A stretch of DNA of 64,000 bases from Exophiala sp. HKRS030 (GCA_023897205.1 JAHWDD010000004.1:3968001-4032000); one strand, 5' to 3'; numbered from the stretch's first letter, positions 33,426 to 44,304 are shown. Numbers and translations are program-made. The notes: generated by a model not told the origin, from the sequence alone.

Positions 33426-34435
33426 ATGGAGACACACGTCCAACGTCTCGTCGACAAGACATGGGGTAAGCATACACTCGTAACCCATACATCTTGGGAT
33501 GATGTTCCTTCCTTGCTCTCTACCACATTCCCCTTTCTTGGCTCTCCGACATCTTTTGGTCGGTACCCATCTAATCCGTACCTGTGACAGAAAAATTCTC
33601 CGACTGTGACCTTTCGCAGCGTCTCCTCATCGCCATCGCCGGGATCCCGGGGAGCGGCAAGACCACACTGGCCGCGTCGGTCGCCCACGGCCTGAACAAG
33701 GCCCACCGGCGCTCCCGGCACACGCAGTTCCCCAACAGCCCCGAGTCCGACACGTCGTGCCCGGACATTGCGTTCGTGGTCCCCCTGGACGGCTACCACC
33801 TGACGCGCAAACAGCTGTCCGAGATGCCCGACGCCGAGGAGGCCATCTTCCGGCGGGGCGCGGCCTTCACCTTCGACGCCCGCGGCTACCTGGAGCTGGT
33901 GACGCAGGTGAGGGAACCCATCACCCCCGAGACGCCCACCATCTACGCGCCCAGCTTCGACCACGCGGTCAAGGACCCCGTGGCCAACGACATCTCGATC
34001 CCCCCCACGGCCCGCGTCGTCATCTTCGAGGGCCTCTACACCGCCCTCGACGCCGGCGGGTGGCGGGACGCCTACGAGCTCATGGACCAGGTCTGGTTCG
34101 TCGAGACCGACGTGGAAACGGCGACGCGGCGGGTGGCCAAGCGCAACTTCGCCGCCGGCATCGCCGACACGTTCGAACGGAGCCTCGAGCGGACCAGGGC
34201 GAGCGACATGCGCAACGCCCGGGACATCCTGGGGTCGAGGCTGCCCGTCCAAGAGGTCGTCCCCAGCGTCGAGGACGAGACCTGGCGGAGCGAGGAGATT
34301 GTTCGCGTCGACGGTCAACTTCAGGATCAACAGGACGAAGAAGAAGAAGAAGCCAAATTGGAAGAGTTGAAGAGACAAAAAATGATGAGGATGGATAGTA
34401 TCGCCGCTTTGGCGGCCGATGGCGTCGGCATGTGA
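33426..34435 (+). CDS. YFH7: YFH7-like P-loop kinase (phosphoribulokinase/uridine kinase superfamily)
   Basis: Exons 33426-33465 and 33591-34435; 294 aa. Exon 1 gives METHVQRLVDKTW and joins to EKFSDCDLSQRLLIAIAGIPGSGKT; the P-loop is at residues 31-38. VVPLDGYHLTRKQL, FRRGAAFTFDARGYLELV, YAPSFDHAVKDP and VVIFEGLYTALD follow the order seen in yeast Yfh7 and related uridine or pantothenate kinase-like enzymes. WFVETDVETATRRVAKRNFAAGI includes the lid Arg residues. Yeast Yfh7 is an ATP-dependent kinase of uncertain substrate. The middle of the gene is extremely GC-rich while the last 120 nt are not, and the C-terminus adds an acidic helical tail (DEEEEEAKLEELKRQK). Confidence 0.85.
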
Positions 34436-35185
34436 AGCAACGAAGGCACTTGGGATGTGCTTGGAACAAGCTACCTCGAATACAAAGTACATACTTATTG
34501 CCTACCTAATGTTAACCTCGACGTGATGATGATTTGTTTTCTTTTTGCGTCCAAAGACTTCGAGGACCCCGACTTTTAGGTCAGTGGACCGTCTACTTTA
34601 CCTCATCTTTTCTCTCTCTCGAGAGAAAGTGATCTAGTACTCCGTACTCGTTCTCAGAGTAGGTCGACCCAAAAAACAGAAAACGAAAACGAAAACGAAA
34701 ACAAAAACGAAAACGAATTTGGGAAACAAATATAGAAATCGACAAAATCCTGGATCCAGTCCATTTTCATTCATCCAATGCGAGAACCTCAGGTAGGTAG
34801 CAGCCATCTTTTGTAATCGTAAACACATGAGCACCCTTATATATAACACTCAAGCTGGACCCTTGCAAGATGCGACTCAAACACCTCAATCTCCATACCG
34901 CTTGAATATGAAAGACTTTTCTTGCGCCGGAAAACTGTAAAGGAAAATGAAGTCCCCACATTAGACGAATCGTCGCGTCGATAGGGAATGTTACAATTCA
35001 ACAAAACAAAACACAACAAGCAAATACTTGTTCCGAAGCACCTCTTTCTTTCTTCTGGGTCCTCGAAACTTCCGACGCTCCCGAGATACGATATCATTGT
35101 AGCTCAATCATGCAGCTAAGCAGTCAAGCTCTTTTCTCCGTTCTCTTCTCGTCGCCCCAAGGTCGGTGGGTACCTGATCAAGACA
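34436..35185. other. Intergenic, 750 bp, with GAAAAC repeat and TACTCCGTA
   Basis: 3' regions of two converging genes. TACTCCGTA lies at 34638-34646 and the GAAAAC array at 34679-34714. No gene supported. Confidence 0.6.
34679..34714. repeat. GAAAAC hexamer repeat, six units with one variant
   Basis: Four GAAAAC, one AAAAAC, one GAAAAC. It is the second array of this hexamer in the window. Confidence 0.9.
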
Positions 35186-36637
35186 TTATACGCCATCAGG
35201 AGCTGTCCCTGATGCCCTTGCTCGAATCACGTCAGCTGAAATGCCGACGGCCGCCCACATATCATCAGGGATTTCCTCTCTTCTTTGCATTCGGTCCAGT
35301 ATCAAGCCGAACAACTCCAGCTCCAGCAAACGCTCACTCTCCCTGCTGGGTCGTTCGGGCTCTTCAGAGGTCGGACCGTCGGGTCTGATAGCAGGAAGTC
35401 TCCTTCCCAATCTTCCATGGCGCAACCTTCCATGGCGTGCTCGGATTTCTCGGGCGTCCTCTTCGGTGATGCCGGAGGGTAAATCCAGATCACACGAATC
35501 GTCACCACCAATTTCGCCGAAACTTGTCGCAACGGTCTGAGACGATCGATTAGATCCAGATCGCGAGTCTGAGCGTGACATGAACGAGGTCGCCGTACTC
35601 GATGGGCCAGTCGCAATGGTGTTCAAGATATTCGACCAGGGTTCCTCCTGGGGCGAGCTGGGACTAGGACTTCGCACACGATCACCCAGACCATCCATTC
35701 TCGAGGTTGACATTCCCAACGGTCGTGTTGACAGGTGGTTAACATCCCACAGAGGCGGGTACGATGGATGTAACCCTCCGGGAGGTGGTGTATCTAGCAG
35801 GCCATCGACGTTGCTGCCACGCATCGCCGATGGTGCATTTCGTAATCCAGGTGGGAAGATCGATGGTGGAGGGGGGTTCTCACTGTCGTTGTCGTCACCG
35901 GCGTCGCTTCCTAAGTGGCCATTCAGCTCAGCACGTCGCCCACCCGAGGTCGAGCTTGGGATTCTGCGGGTGTGAGTATGAAATCTGGCGCGGCGTGAAT
36001 GCTCCGAATCTGATGAAGGTGTGGCTGCGACTTCGAATCTGAGACCCGATTCCCTGGAGGGACGGGGTAGGTGTTGGGTGAGGTTTCCTTCTGCGTCCGA
36101 CAGGAAGACTTCCATTCCAGCTTCGGCCAGCGCATCAAGGTCAATGTCTCCTCGAAGATCCACCTCCGGTTCAATGGGGTCGATGAAGGGTCCTCCTGGC
36201 AATTCGTGCCCCAGTTGTGAGGCAATCGCGCGGCGCCTTCGACGCATGGAACGTAACCGTTCAAGCTCGTCATCCAAGTCGTTGATTTCGCGCGCCGGTA
36301 TCCGTGAAGGCAAATCCGAGGGTCTATTGTGTTCTGGCTCTTGCGACGCCTGGGCGTCTGCTCTTAGAAGGTGTAAGACTGAGCGCGATGTGGTGCGTCG
36401 TCCAGGACGCAGAGTGGATTCGCGCCTGATCGAAGAGCGACGGGTTGCTGCATTTCGATCGAGCTTGATTGCAGCCTGACCTGCGGCATCTTCTCCGGGC
36501 TCACGGAACATACTAGATTGGCCATTACTGTTAGCAGGGGCGATGCGACTCGGAATGGAACAATGTTGTTGCTGAAAGGCGCAACCGCAGCATCGGAAAA
36601 AAATTGGCTGCTAAAGGCACACTTACGGCAAACCCAT
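35186..36637 (-). CDS. Conserved fungal protein of unknown function
   Basis: Exons 36637-36627 and 36512-35186; 445 aa. The tiny first exon encodes MGLP and part of the joint; donor GTAAGT, branch GCTAAC, acceptor CTAG, giving MGLPMFREPGEDAAG. If this exon is ignored the ATG at 36511 would serve. Residues 70-100 form a charged helix (INDLDDELERLRSMRRRRRAIASQL). The middle is disordered, Ser/Pro/Arg-rich. The C-terminus ends in an ordered helical patch (ERLLELELFGLILDRMQRREEIPDDMWAAVG). I do not recognise the family beyond its look of a widely conserved filamentous-fungal protein. Confidence 0.7.
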
Positions 36638-37789
36638 GGTGTCGCAGAGCGCGCGAGATGCGCGTCACAGTCGAGTGGCAAAAGAGGTGAGCGGAGAGTC
36701 GAGCGAGGTCGTAATCAAAAACAACGAAGGAACACGACAAAGAAAGGACAATGAAGAATGAGTGGAGGGGAGGATGGAAATGACTTGAGATGAGATTGTA
36801 GAAGGATTGATTGATGGTTGTTTGGGGCTGATGGGCGGCTGGAGAGGAGAAAGTCACTGGATCAGAAGCGAGTTTTGAGATTTCTGGGGAGTTTGCAAAG
36901 AAGCGGGAGGCGGGAGAAGGCGAGGCGCAACAAGGCTGACGGAGACCCCAATTGCCGCGGAGGACTGACAGGTGGTCTATTGTGGCTAGGCAAGAGTCAG
37001 CTTTGGTCCACGTTGTGTAGACGTGCTCTTTGAATTCTATTCTACAGTACTCCGTATGTATATCTCACTATGCAATTAATCCCAATTGCATTCTGATGAA
37101 GAACTTGACTCTATTGTTATCTTGAATATGATACAAGAATACTAGGGTGGATCAACGTATCAGCGACGGTGGAGCACAAGGCCAAATAGCGTATCTACCA
37201 ATAACCACCATGGGGCAGGGTCGTACTCGTATTCGTATTCGTACAGGGGATTCGTGCCAGCACCTTCTCACGGCCCGCTCTCGACTATCATTTCCTCCCC
37301 CTTTTTCTATCTAGCAGCTTTGTACTCGTAGAAGGTGTAGCTCCGTCAAAGACCCCAGAATAAAGGCCGCGTTATGATCATTCAAGCCATCAATGGTATC
37401 AGAACACATGGAAGTGATAATTGTCAAGGCAAGGTGAACAGAAGGCTCGGAGCCGACTCAGCCCTTCGTTCACCGGAACAAACTCTCCATCGAGGACAAT
37501 TGAGAGTGAAACATCCTCTGAGGGGGCAGAGAGGGGGAGGACAAGCCGGAATCGTCCCGCTGATAGCCTAGAGGCGACTTCACGTCATCGCTTGCTTAGA
37601 TATTTGCTTTTATCCTTGCGCTTTGTCGTCTTCTTCTCCCTCTCTCCATGCCATGCTTGAGAGGCAAGTAATTCTGCCATATGGCCGACGGTCAATGTGG
37701 AGAGCGGCCCGGTCGTACAGCTCGAGGTAGATATGATCCGAGGATCTTCCACAATTTTTGTTATTCTTTTTTTGGAAACCAATCCGATG
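36638..37789. other. Intergenic, 1.15 kb
   Basis: Upstream region of the preceding gene and 3' side of the retropepsin-like gene. TACTCCGTA at 37048-37056 and a short CGTATT-type repeat at about 37223-37246. No gene supported. Confidence 0.6.
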
Positions 37790-38799
37790 TCAACCAGTGG
37801 AGCTGGTAGAAGCAGGTGGTGTCGGCGGGAGCTGCACAAGGAAGAATAGACCATCCCTGGGTTCGAATCGCATGACAGGTTTTCCTCGATTCTGCACCGT
37901 GAGTGATCCGTCCGCTTCTTCTTGAAGGGTGAGATTGGCGCCTTTGGCTCTCTTCAGCTGTGACCAGCTAATGAGGTTGACACCGGCCTGCGGAATGTGG
38001 CTGACATGCCTGATAGTCATGCGGTTGACCACAAGGCCTCGGGAATCCGTCGAACCACTCGCAACACGCCCGATGCCTGAGGGCAAGTCTATTGTGACGT
38101 CGCCAACTCCAACAATTGGAACTGGATTGGGCCCAAAATAACCCACAGCTCGTGGATCAAGTTTGTTGTTGTAGGGGTTCAATGTGTCGTAAGTGTGTAA
38201 GAGGTTGCGGTTACTGCAAACATGTGTGGTGGCGCCGGTATCGAAGATCCAGTCGTTCTCCGAGAATGGCTTGCCTCGACGTGGTCCTGATGAGGTTTGA
38301 GGTTTTGGTCCGGATGATATCACCATGCCCGGATCGGCCGGAGCTGGAACGTGGACCTTGGGCTACGATTCGAGTCGGTCAGAAAACGAATGAAGTATTG
38401 AAATGCTGAAGAGAATGTCGAGATAGGCCGACGGGGATAGAGGAACAACGACGAATAATCGTACCTTGATATGATCATACTTGATGATAGTCGAGTCATC
38501 GTTCCGCGCAATTGACAGTCGCGGTATTGCAGACTACTGTCCTGTCAGTACATGAAACTCCTTTCGCGGTGTTCCATGTCAGTAATGGAATTGAGGGCAA
38601 GATAAACGATGCAACCTGTAGCATTTCCGCTCTCAGGGTTGAGACATCAATCCTCCATCATCACCGCAGGCACTCAAAAACACCCATGTCCGAGATATCG
38701 CACAAACCAAAGGTAACAACTCACATAAGCTCCAATGAATGCAAAAGTCCCAGCAACCGTCACCAAGGCTTGAAGTCGTGTTCCACCTCTTTTCGCCAT
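37790..38799 (-). CDS. Copia-type protease-like (retropepsin/Pol beta-barrel) domain protein, possibly domesticated
   Basis: The last exon (38361-37790) is secure: WIFDTGATTHVCSNRNLLHT carries the DTGA active-site motif of the copia Pol N-terminal region, followed by VGYFGPNPVPIVGVGDVTID and VNLISWSQLKRAKG. No integrase, reverse transcriptase or RNase H frame lies beside it, and no LTR was seen. Splice signals suggest upstream exons: 38533-38465 (SAIPRLSIARNDDSTIIKYD) joined by a GTACGA donor and CGTAG acceptor, and 38799-38725 (MAKRGGTRLQALVTVAGTFA, a possible membrane helix) joined by GTGAGT. The full model would be 238 aa with an N-terminal anchor. The exon 1 link is the least certain part; a separate small gene there is possible. 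Either a decayed element fragment or a domesticated domain. Confidence 0.55.
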
Positions 38800-39280
38800 A
38801 GTTCTTCGACCTCCGCCAGAACACAGAAAGACAGCAGTATCGTCGCGGTGATACCGCCCCAAAAGTCTCACCCAGCTACCACCGCCAGATCGAAAGTCTA
38901 TGTGTAAGTCAACTCAAAGAATGTGCTGTGCTGGTGAGCCTGACCATGCCTAGAATCGTTCGAGCCTGGGGTTGATGAAAATACATGTGTCATTTGAAGA
39001 TCCTGACAAATCATGCCATGTAAGACGAATCCATCGCGATTTTCCCTCTCGGTGGCTGTTGCACCGAAGTGAAGCGTCAAATACCAGAACCAAAGCTCGC
39101 ACGAACAACAGCGTTCTGTAGAATTCATCATAGGCGACGAGAAACATCTCGTGTGTCGATATATTTGTATACCTAAACATCCTGTCCATTTCCGCTGGCC
39201 TCTTAAGAATCTTTCAAGAAAGACCTCTGAACTCATCCTAACATAATCTATTGGCAAGCCATCCTTGAAGAGAGAAAGCC
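38800..39280. other. Intergenic, 481 bp, divergent promoter region
   Basis: Between the retropepsin-like gene start and LRA1. No supported gene; a minus-strand frame at 38898-39353 overlaps the LRA1 start and is not accepted. Confidence 0.55.
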
Positions 39281-40120
39281 ATGGCGCTGCCACCTCTTCT
39301 TCAGGGACATGTCTGTGCCGTGACGGGCGGTCTGACAGGAATCGGAAGAGCAATTGCTATCCTTTTCCTTTCACATGGTGCTAAAGTTGTCATAAACTAC
39401 CTCCCATCTCACAACAAGGATGAAGAAATACTCCTCTCGTCTCTCCGGACCGAAGCCTTCGATGCCATCAGGAATCGTTCTCATTCTTCCTCTCCACAAG
39501 ACCTCCAAGATGTACCAATTCTTGCTATTGCCGGCGATATCTCCCAACCCGAGGCAGGCAAAGATCTCGTTGCACAGACGGTTGCAAAGTTCAACAGACT
39601 CGACACACTGGTCTCGAATGCGGGTATCTGCAAGTTTGAGGAGTTCCTCGAAATCTCACCTGACTCCTGGCAGAGGCATCTCAACACCAACCTATCAGGA
39701 GCCTTCTATGTTGTACAAGCAGCGGCACAACAGATGGCGAAGCAGGAGCCCCAAGGAGGTTCGATTATTGGCATTTCAAGCATTTCGGCTCTTGTGGGTG
39801 GCGCTCAACAGTGTCATTACACGCCGACAAAGGCCGGGATATTGTCCCTCATGCAGTCCACCGCCACAGCGCTAGGTAAATACAACATCAGATGCAATGC
39901 CCTCCTGCCTGGCACCATTCGCACTCAGCTCAATGATGAAGATCTGGCAGAGGGAAGTGAGAAGAAAAGATATATGGAGGGTCGCATACCCCTCGGACGG
40001 CTGGGAAGGCCTGATGACATGGCAGGGCCGGCCTTGTTCTTAGCATGCGGTGAGTTGTCATCCTATGTCACAGGAGCAGCAATCTTGGTCGATGGAGGGG
40101 CGTTTGTGAACTTTCAGTAG
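39281..40120 (+). CDS. LRA1: L-rhamnose 1-dehydrogenase (SDR family)
   Basis: 279 aa, single exon. Classical SDR: AVTGGLTGIGRAIA cofactor motif, GDIS, VSNAG, ISSISALVGG with catalytic Ser, YTPTKAG (Tyr and Lys), and the C-terminal GAAILVDGGAFVNFQ. The start MALPPLLQGHVCAVTGG and the extended insert after NYLPSHNKDEE match fungal LRA1, which oxidises L-rhamnose to L-rhamnono-1,4-lactone with NAD(P). Context supports this: the neighbouring convergent gene is the matching lactonase. Cytosolic; expected to be induced by rhamnose through a regulator outside the window. Confidence 0.88.
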   Translation: MALPPLLQGHVCAVTGGLTGIGRAIAILFLSHGAKVVINYLPSHNKDEEILLSSLRTEAFDAIRNRSHSSSPQDLQDVPILAIAGDISQPEAGKDLVAQTVAKFNRLDTLVSNAGICKFEEFLEISPDSWQRHLNTNLSGAFYVVQAAAQQMAKQEPQGGSIIGISSISALVGGAQQCHYTPTKAGILSLMQSTATALGKYNIRCNALLPGTIRTQLNDEDLAEGSEKKRYMEGRIPLGRLGRPDDMAGPALFLACGELSSYVTGAAILVDGGAFVNFQ

Positions 40121-40151
40121 CGCGTAATGAAAAGCCAGTTATTCATGTGGA

Positions 40152-41231
40152 CTAAAGTCCTGACAAAGTGGGCCGAATGCCGTAGGCTTCTGTAGCTGTG
40201 CCTGACCAAATCATCGCCTTTTCTTCAACATCTAGACCTTCGGATTCTAGTATAGCCTCGACAACAGCTCGCCAGTGTGGCCAGGAGGACTTGATACTGG
40301 GACCACCAACGTTGCACACTGGCCAATCTGATCCGAACATGATTCTGCGGGGGGTGAATGCTGCGAAGACGACGTCGACCCATGGCTTCATATGCTCCGC
40401 GATGATGGAGATATTTGAGGGCATGTCTGAAGTCTGCGGAGGCAGCTCAGAAAAAAACCCGGATAACTTCATGTAAGCTGATCTGTGTCTGGCCATTCTT
40501 TCGATGCACTGTTTCCATTTGATGAATTCACTGTGTCCGGCAAAAGCTTCATCAGGTGACAGCCTCAGATTTGGTTTGCAGAAGTGATTGATGATGATTT
40601 TGAGTCCGCTATCTTCTTCGTAGACTCTATCCATCATTTCACATGCCTCTTCCAATTGGTGAAGTCCACCAGACCTGGCATCAACCCCGAGGTCAAATGT
40701 AAAGTCATTCTTGCCCAACCACTGTAAGCCTTCAATGAGGTGATGTTGTAGCATTGTACCGGATGGTTTGTCTTGAAGTAGGTACCGAAAGCCTTTGACC
40801 AGGTCAAATTCCTCTCCACATTGCTGGCGCACTCGGTCGACATAGGTAGCTAGTAATCTCTCGCCAGCTGCAACTGGAGCCCATGGAATGATAGCCAGGA
40901 CGAGCTTAGCATCGACAGATTGATGACCCTCTCCGTCTCGAGGAGTACCTTTTGCAACTCTCACCAGGAAATCGACCTCATCTAACGCGTTCTGCCAGTG
41001 ATCCTGCCCCAGATCAGATTTACGATCTGTTTCTAGAAAAACAAATCCCTGCACAGTATTGTCATGCTGTGTGGCTAATTTGTACTCTTCGACTGAACAC
41101 TGCCGGTTGAGAACGTGCTGTTCATCCAGGCCACCCGTCCAACGCAAAGATGGGATATGTGATGCAGCATACAGGTGGATGTGAGAATCGATCTTTGGAA
41201 AGTCATTGGCGGCAGCCTTCTGAGAAGTCAT
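40152..41231 (-). CDS. LRA2: L-rhamnono-gamma-lactonase (amidohydrolase family)
   Basis: 359 aa from the ATG at 41231 (MTSQKAAANDFPKIDSHIHL); upstream open sequence has no ATG in frame. Amidohydrolase-2 fold: HxH metal site at residues 17 and 19, VFLETDR, LVKGFRYLLQDKPSG, IIINHFCKPN (third His) and the final GSDWPVCNVGGP Asp. Hydrolyses L-rhamnono-1,4-lactone to L-rhamnonate, the second step of the non-phosphorylating rhamnose pathway. Stops are 31 bp from the LRA1 stop on the other strand. LRA3 (dehydratase) and LRA4 (aldolase) are not in this window. Confidence 0.88.
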   Translation of the reverse strand: MTSQKAAANDFPKIDSHIHLYAASHIPSLRWTGGLDEQHVLNRQCSVEEYKLATQHDNTVQGFVFLETDRKSDLGQDHWQNALDEVDFLVRVAKGTPRDGEGHQSVDAKLVLAIIPWAPVAAGERLLATYVDRVRQQCGEEFDLVKGFRYLLQDKPSGTMLQHHLIEGLQWLGKNDFTFDLGVDARSGGLHQLEEACEMMDRVYEEDSGLKIIINHFCKPNLRLSPDEAFAGHSEFIKWKQCIERMARHRSAYMKLSGFFSELPPQTSDMPSNISIIAEHMKPWVDVVFAAFTPRRIMFGSDWPVCNVGGPSIKSSWPHWRAVVEAILESEGLDVEEKAMIWSGTATEAYGIRPTLSGL

Positions 41232-41884
41232 CCTTGCGTTACTTGGGACTACGAGATTGAGACGCAAGAGCCCTTCCGTCTGTGAGAGGAAAGGACGTCG
41301 TAGATCAAGAGACCAAATGTTTTCCGTCGGTCTCGACAACTGCTCGTGTTGCCCATATTTATTCCTGTAATATTTCGGGGTTCGGTGCAATGTCGTTGCT
41401 AGAAGTACTCCGTACTCGTAGAATGTTCATCCTCATATGGCCTTGAGTCGCTTGTACCCTTGAATGGGTATTTCTTATTTTCCTTTGTTGAATGTTTATT
41501 TACTTCGCTAGTTGATTGGACAAATACGGTTCCCTAGGTACATTATATGTAAAAAAGAGATTCAGGGCAAGGAGTATGTACACGTCGTCCTTGGGGAGGT
41601 TTGGAAAGACCGTACTAAGTTCTTCCACCTGCGTCATTTTAAGATTCTACATCAACAATTCCAAACAATTTCAATAATCATGAGATACCTTTGTCTAGTC
41701 CCTTGTCTTTGGCAGCATGTCGATGTATCCCTGATACTTGTACGTGCCTACTGATTCAACAGATGCTAATAGCTATCGCGATCAGACGAGCATCGTTCTG
41801 CTAACACATCACGTCTTTTCTCTGCCGCTGCGGGTTGACTACCAATATATCCCACTGCAACAGCCATCTGCCTTACAACGCCAA
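41232..41884. other. Intergenic, 653 bp, divergent promoter region
   Basis: Between LRA2 and the next plus-strand gene. TACTCCGTA at 41406-41414. No gene supported. Confidence 0.6.
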
Positions 41885-42852
41885 ATGGATCTTCCAAGAA
41901 ATCATTTTCCTCTTTCCCCTCCGGCGTCAGCTGCTTCTCCTACACCAACCACTACCTCGTTCACAAGCAAAAATCCAGATTTGCCTGCGCCACGTTCTCA
42001 CCCTTTGAAGCCGGGCTCTCCTAAAGAGAGTGCCCTCATAAACTACCTTGATGATAAAATTCTTAGGATTACACGGAGATATGCCAAAAAATTCAGTGAA
42101 GAGATGGCATCGAAAGATGATGCTCCAGGTTACACAACATATGAAGAGTTCGTCGCGGATGCAGACCCTCTCTTGGATGTTGCCTGGATCAGTGGAACAC
42201 GTAAGTCATAGTCTTCGGCGAGTATTTCCCCTGCGTTGTCGTTTCTCTCCCATAAGCATTGAGTCTGGGACGATCGGTAGCAGTTCTGACGTTTTGTACT
42301 TCGCATTTGATGCGACAATGGCCTAACTGCTCTACCCGTTTAGCAACTCTACAAATCCCATACCTATTGTCACTTGCTGGCCTCGTCTGCTCTTACATGC
42401 CAGCTTTCCCATTCTCAACATCTGTCTTCTACATCACGGGGAAAATTGACCGAGGCTTCACTTCTCTTTTGCTGTCCTCGTCCGCCGGCAGCTCCGATTC
42501 AGCCACTACTTACCATGTCTCAATGACGGAGAAGGTTCGAATCAAATCACTGGTCGAAGAAACCCGCATCACAGCTGTGAATGTTGCATCCTCAAGCGGG
42601 CTCTCAACCAATATCGGGGATGTTTCTGAGCTTGAGACAGAAGAGGAAGAGGAAGAGGAAGAGGAAGAAAAGACCGATGATACGAACACGGGGCAAGACA
42701 CTCAAGCAAACGACATGTCAAGGTCTCTTGCAATCTCGAAGATTTACAAGCGGACCATGGAGATTTTGGGAGATTCTCTGGACAGCAGCACCCTTCCTAG
42801 AGGTCAAGAAACGAAAGATGTCCCAATGACCGACAACACACAAACAGAATGA
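41885..42852 (+). CDS. Conserved fungal protein of unknown function with acidic C-terminus
   Basis: Exons 41885-42200 and 42344-42852; 274 aa. The ATG at 41885 starts MDLPRNHFPLSPP; Pro/Ser-rich N-terminus. Conserved-looking core: LINYLDDKILRITRRYAKKF, GYTTYEEFVADADPLLDVAWISGT, then across the intron LQIPYLLSLAGLVCSYMPAF and FYITGKIDRGFTSLL. A run of ten Glu (about residue 190-200) is encoded by GAGGAA repeats. Intron 143 nt, GTAAGT donor, CCTAAC branch, TTTAG acceptor. I recall the pattern from uncharacterised filamentous-fungal proteins but cannot name a function. Confidence 0.72.
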
Positions 42853-43438
42853 CGAAATTGCTCCTACAACTGCCGTAGGACTGCGCTATTATGACCAAAT
42901 CTTGCCCACGAGGCATCTTTTCATGCGACTACCAATCGCTCTACATGGCGCGCAGTGAGTGTGATCGAGGAGTCCTCTGACTTCATCTATCTCTGAAGTG
43001 TCTCATTACGCTGGCACTCGACCCAGAACCAAACGAGACGCTTCGTTGAAGGATCTATCAACCCAACAATCTTTCTTCACCCACCCTCGTACAGAACCGA
43101 ACTTCTCGACGCCAGTCGCACATGGCATCTGGGCCGCTACCGATTCTTGCGGTCTGTGAAAACGGATTCGAGGCAACCAATCAGAAGCCGCCACGCCGGA
43201 CCGCCTTACAATTTCACCGACAACATGCATGAAGCGGATCCTATTGTGCATCTGGAAGACTGAATTGATGCCCGAGAAGCTTGGTGTCACGCAACTCAAT
43301 TCACTGAGTGTCACTCTCGGCGCACTGAAAAATTCAATGGGATTCGAATGTAAAGTAGCGGTTTCCTAGTTCTGACATAAAGTCGAGTTGGGTTCTGTTC
43401 GAAATGGGTTTCTCCTCATTCAGTCTCCAGCCTTCAAG
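42853..43438. other. Intergenic, 586 bp
   Basis: A minus-strand frame of about 100 codons (43006-43314) has no recognisable domain or splice partners. Nothing else seen. Confidence 0.55.
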
Positions 43439-43915
43439 ATGAAGTGCCTAACAGTTTTTCTGTTCATACAAACAGTTCTCAGTCTTGCAATCACATCAAC
43501 ACCGACGCCAAGCGATCTCATCCAGGTTACTGCGACTCCTGCCTTGTCACCAGTTCAACATGTCACTTGGCCAACATTGACACCCAGCATCACCGAAGTG
43601 CAGCTACCAATTATCCCTTCAGCTGTCATTACCTTAGCACCGTTAATAGCCAATCCACTCGAGAGACGCCAACGATGTTGGGATGACCGCGGATTCAGCG
43701 TTGACTGCGCTACATGGACGGGCTACTACTACACTTGGGGCCCTCCCGGAAATCCATATGAGGGTGGTCCTGGAGAAGGAGGCGGCGGTTCCGGCGGCGG
43801 CAGCAATGGCGGGGGCAATGTTGTGGTTTATCAGAGCGATACCGGCAGACTGGATATGGCAATCTGGTCTCTCATTCTTGGTGTCCTTTGTCTCGGGGTC
43901 GCCTTTTTGCTCTGA
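43439..43915 (+). CDS. Small secreted or membrane-anchored surface protein
   Basis: 158 aa from the ATG at 43439: MKCLTVFLFIQTVLSLAITS is a clear signal peptide. An extracellular Thr/Pro/Ser region follows, then RRQRCWDDRGFSVDCATW (one Cys pair), a Tyr/Gly-rich segment and a Gly/Ser linker (about residues 115-130). The end is hydrophobic (MAIWSLILGVLCLGVAFLL), so it is membrane-anchored or GPI-modified. An LERRQR site could be cut by a KEX2-type protease. Neighbour of a larger mucin-like protein; both may be surface proteins. No named family recognised. Confidence 0.7.
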   Translation: MKCLTVFLFIQTVLSLAITSTPTPSDLIQVTATPALSPVQHVTWPTLTPSITEVQLPIIPSAVITLAPLIANPLERRQRCWDDRGFSVDCATWTGYYYTWGPPGNPYEGGPGEGGGGSGGGSNGGGNVVVYQSDTGRLDMAIWSLILGVLCLGVAFLL

Positions 43916-44304
43916 CTGCAATCCATGCTCTCAAGGCAAATTTTCTACTTTTCCGAACGACGACAGTATTGAGTGAAGCAATCATCTACTCGAGGCTACA
44001 GAGGCGGTAAAAGGTGGCCATTCGGTAGTCTCGGAATGGGGAGTATCACTCCTGGTGCCACAGTCACCTCTGGTACCTTGGCTTTTGCGTGAGGCTGTCG
44101 TTTGACACAGATATCTTTTCTGAAATGGCATCCTTCAACAAACAATGAAATTTCTCCTAATCTACCGATATGCATGGCTTGTCTCTGCTACTTTACTATC
44201 AGCCATTTTCGTCTTTGACCAATCTCGAACCATCTCTGACCCAAACTTTGGAGCCGATCTCGGTTCGGATATTCGCATTCAGAATTCTGAGCAACTAATA
44301 CTTG
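43916..44304. other. Intergenic gap holding a possible signal-peptide exon
   Basis: A 57-codon frame at 44145-44318 starts MKFLLIYRYAWLVSATLLSA, a good signal peptide, and its end (GAA GTC AG|GTAGCT) could be a splice donor. It may be the true first exon of the following Ser/Thr-rich gene. I could not settle the acceptor. Confidence 0.4.

Noticed and set aside
33416..34492. 358-codon minus-strand frame opposite the YFH7-like kinase
   Set aside because: Same GC3 artefact; the plus strand has the P-loop kinase with a proper splice joint.
37855..37875. tRNA B-box-like word (GGTTCGAATC)
   Set aside because: Inside the coding sequence of the retropepsin-like exon (FEPRD), with no A box or cloverleaf around it.
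38898..39353. 151-codon minus-strand frame between the retropepsin-like gene and LRA1
   Set aside because: Overlaps the LRA1 start, no recognisable domain.
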